A stretch of 15,639 nt of DNA from 13-1-40CM-64-14 sp036393975 (lineage in GTDB: Bacteria; Sysuimicrobiota; Sysuimicrobiia; Sysuimicrobiales; Kaftiobacteriaceae), in contig DASWFZ010000084.1 of assembly GCA_036393975.1 (NCBI GenBank), forward strand, positions 1 to 15,639, read 5' to 3'. The notes below the pieces were generated by a model. That model was not told where the DNA came from. It did not search any database and saw nothing but the letters and a program-made list of their open reading frames with translations. The position numbers and the translations under genes were made by a program. Positions 6,519 through 12,914 of this stretch are shown here, in pieces (position 1 is the stretch's first letter; each line of letters starts with the position of its first letter).

Positions 6519-7865
6519 ATGGGGATCAAGACCTACGGCCTGATGACGGTGGACTGGGAAGAGCGGGTCAACGTTGAGCGCTTGCGTACGGAGCGTCTGG
6601 AGCGCGTGAAGAAGTTCTTGCTCTCGTCGGAGTTGGGCGCGCTGCTGTGCTTTGACATGAACAACATTCGCTACATCACGGCCACCCACATCGGCACGTG
6701 GGCGATGGACAAGCTGGTGCGTTTTACCCTGCTGCCCCGGGAGGACGACCCGATCTTGTGGGACTTCGGCTCGGCGGCGCGGCACCACCAGCTGTACAAC
6801 CCGTGGCTGGGCGAGCGGTCCCGGGCCGGGATTTCCACGCTGCGGGGGGCCTACCCCGAGAGAGCGCAGGACGTAGCCCGCAAGATCCGCGTGGAATTGG
6901 AAGCGCGCAATCTGCACCGGGCGCCGCTCGGAGTGGACGTCATCGAGATTCCCGTCCTCGACGCACTCAAAGCGGAAGGCATCACTGTGGTCGACGGCCA
7001 GAGCCTGATGCAGGAAGTTCGGAAGATCAAGACCCAAGACGAGATCACCCTGCTGGCCACCTCCTGCATGATGGTGGACGCTGCGTACGAAGAGTTGTAC
7101 CGGGTCATGCGCCCGGGGATGCGGGAAAACGAGTGCGTGGCCCTGGTTAACAAGGTGCTCTACGAGATGGGCTCCGAGCACGTGGAAGGCGTGAACGCTA
7201 TTTCGGGGGAGCGGTGCAGCCCGCACCCCCACGTTTACACCGACCGCGTCCTGCGGCCGGGCGACCCGGCGTACTTCGACATTCTCCACAGCTTCAACGG
7301 GTACCGGACCTGCTATTACCGGACCTTTGCGATCGGCAGTGCCTCGCGAGCCCAGGTCGACGCCTACAAACGGTGTCGCGACTATCTGGATGCGGCGATC
7401 AGTCTCGTGAGACCGGGGGTGAGTACGGCCGACGTGGTCAAAGTGTGGCCTAAAGCGCAGGAGTTTGGCTTTGCCAACGAGGAGGCCGCGTTCGCTCTGC
7501 AATACGGTCACGGCGTAGGCTTGTCGATCTGGGAGAAGCCCATCTTCAGTCGCTTGGTCTCCCTCGACCACCCGGAACGGATCGAGGAAGGCATGGTCTT
7601 TGCGCTCGAGACGTTCTGGCCCGCGTCCGATGGGTGGTCAGCCGCGCGGATTGAAGAGCAGCTGGTCGTCACCAAAGACGGCTGCGAAATCATCACTCGC
7701 TTCCCGGCCGAGCAGTTGCTTGTTGCTGGCACCCGCTACTACACCGCGACCGGCCCGCTGCCCACGACGCGCGAGACCCAGTCTAACCTCAACCGCGCAG
7801 ACTCCGGTACACTCGGGGCAGTGGCCAGCAGCGCTCGGCACGAGGGAAGCAAGGTCAGAGCCTAA
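6519..7865 (+). CDS. M24-family (creatinase/aminopeptidase P fold) protein with altered metal site
   Basis: A 448-residue protein. Residues 20-165 form the creatinase N-terminal domain (VKKFLLSSELGALLCFDMNNIRYIT); residues about 170-400 form the M24 pita-bread domain. Of the five usual metal ligands, Asp254 (YFDILHSF), His331 (GHGVGL), Glu364 (EGMVFALE) and Glu379 (RIEE) are in place. The second Asp, expected just before the RTF motif (family pattern SDxTRTF), is replaced: the sequence is RTCYYRTF with Cys265 there. A loss of one bridging ligand suggests a mononuclear or metal-free enzyme, as in creatinase or divergent relatives such as DMSP lyase DddP, rather than a true peptidase. The tail after about 410 is unconserved. 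The start ATG 6519 follows a GAGGGGGGA run at spacing five, 12 bp after E1 beta. It sits between E1 and E2 genes, so it should act in the same pathway, perhaps on a C-N or small amide bond. The substrate is unknown. Confidence 0.88.
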   Translation: MGIKTYGLMTVDWEERVNVERLRTERLERVKKFLLSSELGALLCFDMNNIRYITATHIGTWAMDKLVRFTLLPREDDPILWDFGSAARHHQLYNPWLGERSRAGISTLRGAYPERAQDVARKIRVELEARNLHRAPLGVDVIEIPVLDALKAEGITVVDGQSLMQEVRKIKTQDEITLLATSCMMVDAAYEELYRVMRPGMRENECVALVNKVLYEMGSEHVEGVNAISGERCSPHPHVYTDRVLRPGDPAYFDILHSFNGYRTCYYRTFAIGSASRAQVDAYKRCRDYLDAAISLVRPGVSTADVVKVWPKAQEFGFANEEAAFALQYGHGVGLSIWEKPIFSRLVSLDHPERIEEGMVFALETFWPASDGWSAARIEEQLVVTKDGCEIITRFPAEQLLVAGTRYYTATGPLPTTRETQSNLNRADSGTLGAVASSARHEGSKVRA

Positions 7866-7873
7866 GGACCGCA

Positions 7874-9025
7874 GTGGCGACACGCGTGATCATGCCAGCA
7901 CTGGGCATGTCCCAGGAGACGGGTCGCCTGTTGCGTTGGTTGGTTGCGGAGGGCGCAGTTGTCGCCGCGGGCCAGCCCCTCTTGGAGATCGAAACGGATA
8001 AGGTCACGACCGAGATCGAGTCGCCTGCTGCGGGTCTCCTCGCGGGCGTTCGCGCCCGCGAGGGAGAAGAGGTTCCCGTGGGGCAGGTGATTGCTTTCGT
8101 CCTCGCTCCCGGAGAGTCACTGCCGCCTGTGGACCCAATGAAGCTCTCATCGCGGGAAGGTCTCGGTGCACCGCCGCACGTGTCGGCCAGTGCACCGGCG
8201 AGCCCCCCCGGGGGGCGGCCCGCAGCGTCCCCGAAGGCGAGGCGGTTGGCCCAGGAACGCGGCGTCGACCTCGCGGCGGTCACGGGATCGGGAGCGGGGG
8301 GGGAGATCACGGCGGCGGATGTGATGAAGGCAGATACTGCGCTTCCCGCCCCACGACAGATTGCTGCAGGCAGCACGACGTGGGCGCGGATGGCCGAACG
8401 GATGACCCAGAGCTGGATATCCGCCCCTCACTTTTACCTCAGCCGGGAGCTGTCGGCCCAAGCGATGGTGGACCGGCGCAAGCATTGGTCAGCCCAGATC
8501 CCGACGGTCACGTACACTGACATGATCGTCGGCATGGTGGCGAAGGCGTTGCGCCAGCATCTGCAGTTGAATGCACGCTGGAAAGAAGGCGCGGTCGTCG
8601 TGGCGGATCAGATCGGCATCGGCGTAGCCGTGGCCACGGACGCGGGTCTGCTCGTGCCCGTGCTGCGGCGGGCAGACGAGTTGGCACTGGCGGAGATCGC
8701 GCGGCGGCGATTTGATCTAGTGACCCGCGCGCAATCCGGTCAGTTGCAACCCGACGACGTGGTCGGCGGGACGTTTACGATCAGCAACCTCGGGATGTAT
8801 GGCGTGGACACCGTGGCGCCCATTCTCAACCCACCCCAGGCGGCGATCTTAGGGGTGGGACGGATTGCCGACCGCGTCGTAGCGGTGGACCGAGCGCCCG
8901 CCGTGCGTCCGATGATGACCCTGACCCTGGCGTGCGACCACCGCGTGGTTGACGGCGCCCGCGCCGCCCAGTTCCTCGAGACCGTGGCGCGCGGGCTGGA
9001 AAGCCTGGAGGGTTTGGTCCTGTGA
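7874..9025 (+). CDS. Dihydrolipoamide acyltransferase E2 of the 2-oxo acid dehydrogenase complex
   Basis: A 383-residue E2 with all three expected parts. The lipoyl domain spans residues 3-77, with the lipoylated Lys43 in EIETDKVTTEIESP. An Ala/Pro/Gly linker follows (78-116). The peripheral subunit-binding domain is at 117-152 (SPKARRLAQERGVDLAAVTGSGAGGEITAADV). The catalytic domain fills residues 165-383, with the chloramphenicol-acetyltransferase-like active site His356-x3-Asp360 in CDHRVVDGARAA and the conserved FTISNLGMYGVD. It accepts the acyl group from E1 and transfers it to CoA, forming the complex core. It has a single lipoyl domain. The start GTG 7874 has AAGGA at 7864-7868, spacing five, which overlaps the previous stop. 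The stop overlaps the ABC ATPase start by 4 bp. The subunit-binding domain implies an E3 partner, but no E3 gene is in the window; a shared housekeeping E3 may serve. Confidence 0.95.
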   Translation: MATRVIMPALGMSQETGRLLRWLVAEGAVVAAGQPLLEIETDKVTTEIESPAAGLLAGVRAREGEEVPVGQVIAFVLAPGESLPPVDPMKLSSREGLGAPPHVSASAPASPPGGRPAASPKARRLAQERGVDLAAVTGSGAGGEITAADVMKADTALPAPRQIAAGSTTWARMAERMTQSWISAPHFYLSRELSAQAMVDRRKHWSAQIPTVTYTDMIVGMVAKALRQHLQLNARWKEGAVVVADQIGIGVAVATDAGLLVPVLRRADELALAEIARRRFDLVTRAQSGQLQPDDVVGGTFTISNLGMYGVDTVAPILNPPQAAILGVGRIADRVVAVDRAPAVRPMMTLTLACDHRVVDGARAAQFLETVARGLESLEGLVL

Positions 9026-9855
9026 GGGCGGATGACCGGATCAGTCCTCTTCCAGCGCTTACACGCGCGCCCGCACCCATCCAGGCGACGGTGGTTGTCG
9101 ATCAGGTCAACAAGAGTTTCTGGCGCCGGGGGACAGCCGCATTGCAAACGTGCAGTCTCGAAGTCCCCTCAAACGAAATTGTGTGCGTCATCGGTCCCAG
9201 CGGATGCGGAAAGACGACGCTGCTCCGCATCGTCGACGGGTTGATCCCCGTCGATAGCGGCCGCGTCCTGATCAACGGGACCGAGGTGGAGGCGCCGCGA
9301 CGGGATGTGGCCATGGTGTTTCAACACGTGGGGTTACTTCCTTGGAAAACGGTCTCCGACAACGTGGCCTACGGGCTGCGTCTCCAGGGCCACCCGGAGC
9401 GTGAGGTTTCAGAGACTATTGCCCGCTACATCGACCTCGTCGGCCTCCGCGGATTTGAATCCGCCTACCCCTACCAGCTGTCTGGGGGGATGCAACAACG
9501 GGTCGGCTTGGCGCGGGCCCTTGCGGTCAATCCCACAGTCCTCCTCATGGACGAGCCTTTTGGCTCCCTGGATGCCCAAACCCGCGAGTTGATGCAGGAG
9601 GAGTTGCTGCGGGTGTGGCGCAGCCAGCCCACGACGATGATCTTCGTCACTCACAGCATCGATGAGGCGATCATCCTGGGAAGCCGTGTGGCCCTGATGA
9701 CCCGTCGACCGGGACAGATCAAAGAAGTGCTCGACGTAGACATTCCCCGGCCTCGAGATCCCGAGGCAGTCCGCCGTTCGCCGCGCTATCTGGAAATGCG
9801 GGAGCACATCTGGCACCAGCTGAAAGTCGAAGTGGGGGGGAGGGCTCTCTCATGA
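9022..9855 (+). CDS. ABC transporter ATP-binding protein (SsuB/TauB/NrtD type)
   Basis: A 277-residue ATPase with every nucleotide-binding motif intact: Walker A GPSGCGKTT (58-66), Q-loop VFQHVGLLPWKTV (about 99-111), ABC signature LSGGMQQR (153-160), Walker B VLLMDEPFG (173-181), D-loop SLDAQTR and switch His211 (VTHSIDEA). The LLPWKTV Q-loop and the SIDEAIILGSRV segment are typical of the nitrate/sulfonate/taurine importer family. It powers uptake by the next two genes from the cytoplasmic face. The start is GTG 9022, overlapping the E2 stop (GTGA), with GGAGGG nine bases upstream. The first 20 residues are a non-conserved extension, and an internal start is possible but less well supported. 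Being directly coupled to E2 ties this transporter to the catabolic operon and argues that its cargo is the pathway substrate. Confidence 0.95.
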   Translation: MRADDRISPLPALTRAPAPIQATVVVDQVNKSFWRRGTAALQTCSLEVPSNEIVCVIGPSGCGKTTLLRIVDGLIPVDSGRVLINGTEVEAPRRDVAMVFQHVGLLPWKTVSDNVAYGLRLQGHPEREVSETIARYIDLVGLRGFESAYPYQLSGGMQQRVGLARALAVNPTVLLMDEPFGSLDAQTRELMQEELLRVWRSQPTTMIFVTHSIDEAIILGSRVALMTRRPGQIKEVLDVDIPRPRDPEAVRRSPRYLEMREHIWHQLKVEVGGRALS

Positions 9856-10664
9856 GTGCGGTGGTCGACCAGAGTCGACCGGTGCAGCGACGGCGGGAGG
9901 GTGGCCTGACGCTGTCGCCTCGGATGGTCCGTGTCCTGTCTGTGGTCGTCGGGTTGGCGGCGTGGGAAGTCTACGGCCGCGCCGTGCACTCTGTCATCCT
10001 GACCTACCCGTCAGCTGTGGTGCGGGCGGCATACGAGCTCATCCGCGCGGGAGAACTCCAGTTCTACCTGCAGAGCAGCGTCGTCGTGCTCGCGTTGGGA
10101 CTGGCCTCTGCCGTGGCCGTGGGGATTCCCCTGGGGATCCTGATGGGCCGCCGCGCGATCATTGAGCACGCCATCGATCCGTACGTGAACGCCCTGTACG
10201 CCACACCGCTGGTCGCAGTCATTCCCGTCATCGTCGTCTGGTTCGGCTTTCAGACTACGGCCAAGGTTGTCCTCGTGTTTCTGTTCTGCGTCTTTCCCGT
10301 GCTCATCAACACGTTCCAGGGCGTCAAGAATACCGACGCCAGGCTCGTCGAAGTGGCGCGGTCGTTCTGTTCTTCAGAGTGGCGGTTGTGGCGCGACCTG
10401 GTCCTGCCGTCTTCAGTCCCGTTCATTTTGGCCGGCATTCGCTTGGCGATTGGCCGGGGGCTGGTGGGCATGGTGGTGGCGGAGTTCTACACGACCATTA
10501 CGGGATTGGGTTATATGATCGTCCAGTACGCCAACTCGTTCCGCATGGACCGGCTCTTCGTCCCCATCGTCGTGCTGATGCTCATGGGAGTGGGATTGAC
10601 GGGTGTGTTGCGGTACCTCGAACGCCGGATCGCCCCGTGGCTCCAGGTGCCGCAGGAGGAGTGA
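9852..10664 (+). CDS. ABC transporter permease (SsuC/TauC type)
   Basis: A 270-residue inner-membrane permease. Hydrophobic segments fall at about 28-45, 75-98, 117-133, 137-154, 190-210 and 235-253, consistent with the six-helix BPD_transp_1 fold. The cytoplasmic EAA loop that docks on the ATPase is at about 167-198 (EVARSFCSSEWRLWRDLVLPSSVPFI), and YATPLVAVIPVIVVWFG is characteristic of this family. Translocation of a small solute across the membrane is expected, with the binding protein encoded next. The start ATG 9852 overlaps the ATPase stop by 4 bp and has a G-rich ribosome site about 10 bases upstream. Substrate specificity cannot be read from the permease. Confidence 0.93.
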   Translation: MSAVVDQSRPVQRRREGGLTLSPRMVRVLSVVVGLAAWEVYGRAVHSVILTYPSAVVRAAYELIRAGELQFYLQSSVVVLALGLASAVAVGIPLGILMGRRAIIEHAIDPYVNALYATPLVAVIPVIVVWFGFQTTAKVVLVFLFCVFPVLINTFQGVKNTDARLVEVARSFCSSEWRLWRDLVLPSSVPFILAGIRLAIGRGLVGMVVAEFYTTITGLGYMIVQYANSFRMDRLFVPIVVLMLMGVGLTGVLRYLERRIAPWLQVPQEE

Positions 10665-10681
10665 CGGAGTGACGACTGATC

Positions 10682-10686
10682 GGAGG
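10682..10686 (+). promoter_or_regulatory. Strong Shine-Dalgarno GGAGG of the binding-protein gene
   Basis: GGAGG lies six bases before ATG 10693 and picks that start over the longer open frame that reaches back to 10603. It is among the best sites in the operon, fitting the need for excess binding protein over permease and ATPase. Confidence 0.7.
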
Positions 10687-10692
10687 TGGGGA

Positions 10693-11733
10693 ATGCAGAG
10701 GAATCTAGGACGATCGGTCCGCGTCGCGGTAGCCGTGGCGGTCCTGCTGGCCAGCGTGCCGGGCTCGGGGACCGCTCAGCCGAAAGTGAAGACAGTCGGG
10801 TTCGCCATGCCGACCACACCGCCCAACGTAGTGCACATGCCCGTCTGGGTCGCCCAGGACGCCGGCATCTTCGCCAAGTACGGCCTCGATGCGAAGATTT
10901 TCACGTTCGAAGGCGGGCCCGCCGCGATGCGCGCATTAATCGGTGGCGGAGGCCAGATCACCGTCGCCGCCCCGGGGATTCCCCCGTTCGTTTCCGCGCT
11001 GGCGCAAGGTGCGGAGCTGAAGGCGATCGGCACGTATGCCGTCCGGCACCCCGTCGCCATGGTCGCGCAAGCGGAGATCACGCGGTGCGAAGATCTGCGG
11101 GGCAAGAAGATCGGGACCCCGGGGGGGACCGGCGCGTACGCCGAGGTGATGGCCCGCGGCTTCTTGCAATCCTGCGGGTTGACTCCCCGTGATGTCCAGT
11201 ACGTCAACCTGGCGATCGGAGCGCGGGTCGCCGCGTTGGCCACGAATCAAATTGATGCGATCGTCTTGCACGTGGACCAAGTCTACGAGGCCAACAAGAC
11301 CAAACCGTCGTTGCACATCGTGGCCCACATGGCCCAAGTCCTGCCCAACGGGTGGTACGCCGCGTACGTGGTCACCGGAGACCAGATTCGCACCGATCCG
11401 CAGCTAGTCCAGAGTGTGGTGATGGCGCTGGTCGAGGCGAATCGCTTCATCTACCAGAACCGCGCCGCGACAATCGACATCGGCGTGAAGTACACCAAGT
11501 TTAGCCGAGACGTAGTCGAGAAGACCTATGACGAGCTGGCCCGGATCGGGATTTGGCCGGTGAACGAAGGACTCACGCCAGAGCGGGTCACCGCGGGAAT
11601 TGAGACTGAGGTGCAACTCGGGACGATCGCGGCCGACACCAAGCCGACGTACGAGCAGGCAGTGCAGTGGGGTTTTTTGCGCGCCGCGATTACGAAGCTG
11701 GGGCGGTGGACTGGGGACCCGCGTTGGCACTAA
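10693..11733 (+). CDS. ABC transporter substrate-binding protein (NMT1/THI5/TauA-like)
   Basis: A 346-residue secreted binding protein. The N-terminus is a classic signal peptide: basic RNLGRSVR, hydrophobic VAVAVAVLLASV, and a likely cleavage after Ala28 (GTA/QP). The mature part follows the NMT1/TauA pattern: VGFAMPTTPPNVVHMPVWVAQDAGIFAKYGLDAKI, then GGPAAMRALIGGGGQITVAAPG, DLRGKKIGTPGGTGAY, and ATNQIDAIVLHVDQ in the second lobe. The family binds sulfonates, nitrate, pyrimidine/thiamine precursors, phthalates or other small organic acids in a cleft between two lobes. No Cys follows the leader, so it is soluble in the periplasm or wall space rather than a lipoprotein. Position after ATPase and permease completes the importer. 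The ligand is unknown and is the best handle on what the operon degrades. Confidence 0.92.
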   Translation: MQRNLGRSVRVAVAVAVLLASVPGSGTAQPKVKTVGFAMPTTPPNVVHMPVWVAQDAGIFAKYGLDAKIFTFEGGPAAMRALIGGGGQITVAAPGIPPFVSALAQGAELKAIGTYAVRHPVAMVAQAEITRCEDLRGKKIGTPGGTGAYAEVMARGFLQSCGLTPRDVQYVNLAIGARVAALATNQIDAIVLHVDQVYEANKTKPSLHIVAHMAQVLPNGWYAAYVVTGDQIRTDPQLVQSVVMALVEANRFIYQNRAATIDIGVKYTKFSRDVVEKTYDELARIGIWPVNEGLTPERVTAGIETEVQLGTIAADTKPTYEQAVQWGFLRAAITKLGRWTGDPRWH

Positions 11734-11823
11734 GTATGCATGCCATGGGGACGGTGACAACACGGCGACAGCGCCGCGGTCGGTTGGCCGGTGCGCCCAG
11801 CGCAGCTGATGCGGAGTGCATCC
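11734..11823. other. Spacer between importer and hydrolase genes
   Basis: About 90 bp with no gene. It is the longest gap inside the operon. A G/C-rich imperfect dyad lies around 11770-11796, but there is no T-run after it, so I do not call a terminator. An internal promoter is possible but none is convincing. Confidence 0.3.
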
Positions 11824-12888
11824 GTGCCTGATCAGAGGATCCAAGACGCGATCGCCCACTGGGCGTCCCGTTTCATTGCGCAGGGGGTGGACTACAACGA
11901 CTTCGTGCGCACGACGTCGACTCTCGAGCACTGGGAACAGTGGCTGGACGCCTGGGTCGCCACCGCAGAGGGCCATGTACACCAGGCCGAAGAGGCCGAA
12001 CGGCGCGGGAGGAAACTGACGGCGGGCGAGGCGTACGTCCGCGCTGCCGTCTGCTTTCACTTTGCGAAGTTTGTCTGGTTGGTCGATCTGTCGAAACGGC
12101 GCGCCGTCGCCGACCGCGCCGTCCGCACGATGTATGCCGCCCTCAGCCTTCTCGATCCGACCGCGTTGCGGTTGGAGATTCCCTTCTCCAGCACGACGAT
12201 GGTCGCCAACGTCCGCCGGCCCTCCTCCGTCGGTCGCCACCCCCTTGTGCTCCTTCTGCCTGGGCTCGACTCTACGAAAGAGGAGTTCTTTCACTGGGAA
12301 AACGTTTTTCTGGCCCGGGGCCTCGCCACGCTCTCGTTAGATGGGCCGGGGCAAGGAGAGACCGGGTATGCGACCATAATTCGTCCGGACTATGAGGCGG
12401 CGGTGACCAAAACCCTCGACGCACTAGCCCCTCGGACAGATCTCGATCTCAACCGAGTGGCGGCCGTGGGGGTGAGTCTGGGCGGGTATTATGCCCCGCG
12501 TGCCGCCGCGTTTGAGCCCGCGATCAAAGCGGTCGCCGCTATCGGCGGACCTTACGATTTCGGAGCGTGCTGGGAGCAGCTCCCTTCGCTCACGCGTGAA
12601 GCGTTCATCCATCATGCCGGCGCGAGCGGTGAGATCGAGGGGCACACCAAAGCGTCCCACCTATCTTTGGCGGGCGTGCTGGGCCAGGTTCGTCAGCCGT
12701 TCTTAATCGTGGCGGGTAAGCAGGACCGGCTCATCCCTTACCAGCAAGCCGAACGTGTCGCCGCCGAGGCCCCCAACGCCACGCTCGCACTGTACCCGGA
12801 GGGCACGCACGTGTGCAACAACATTCCCTACAAGTACCGGCCACTCGTGGCGGACTGGATCGTCGAGCGGCTCCGCGAGGTCAGGTGA
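11824..12888 (+). CDS. Alpha/beta hydrolase of the C-C bond hydrolase (2,6-dihydroxypseudooxynicotine hydrolase-like/FrsA-like) family
   Basis: A 354-residue alpha/beta hydrolase with a helical N-terminal domain of about 115 residues ahead of the core. In the core, LLLPGLDSTKEEFFHWENVFLARGLATLSLDGPGQGE (144-179) is the feature I recall from the nicotine-pathway hydrolase. The nucleophile is Ser218 (GVSLGGYY), the acid Asp301 (GKQDRLIP) and the base His329 (EGTHVCNN). Their spacing and the total length agree with that enzyme, which breaks a C-C bond in a diketone-like side chain. The extra active-site glutamate reported for it cannot be placed with certainty; Glu251 is nearest. Simple esterase activity remains possible. 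GTG 11824 is chosen because GGAG (11813-11816) is seven bases upstream; GTG 11791 and ATG 11809 are alternatives. It lies between the importer and the molybdenum hydroxylase, fitting a cleavage step after hydroxylation. Confidence 0.85.
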   Translation: MPDQRIQDAIAHWASRFIAQGVDYNDFVRTTSTLEHWEQWLDAWVATAEGHVHQAEEAERRGRKLTAGEAYVRAAVCFHFAKFVWLVDLSKRRAVADRAVRTMYAALSLLDPTALRLEIPFSSTTMVANVRRPSSVGRHPLVLLLPGLDSTKEEFFHWENVFLARGLATLSLDGPGQGETGYATIIRPDYEAAVTKTLDALAPRTDLDLNRVAAVGVSLGGYYAPRAAAFEPAIKAVAAIGGPYDFGACWEQLPSLTREAFIHHAGASGEIEGHTKASHLSLAGVLGQVRQPFLIVAGKQDRLIPYQQAERVAAEAPNATLALYPEGTHVCNNIPYKYRPLVADWIVERLREVR

Positions 12889-12914
12889 TGCCATCTGGGT
12901 CTCCGTGAGCGACG

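Noticed and set aside
6444..7571. Minus-strand open frame of 375 codons opposite the M24 gene
   Set aside because: Shadow of a GC-rich gene: His/Arg/Val/Gln-biased, no motif, and the plus strand carries full M24 motifs and operon spacing.
11770..11796. Terminator between binding protein and hydrolase
   Set aside because: The dyad is imperfect and no T-run follows; the downstream gene has no obvious promoter of its own, so read-through is more likely.
11404..12294. Minus-strand open frame of 296 codons spanning binding protein, spacer and hydrolase
   Set aside because: It crosses two well-supported plus-strand genes, shows no family motif and looks like low-complexity antisense translation.
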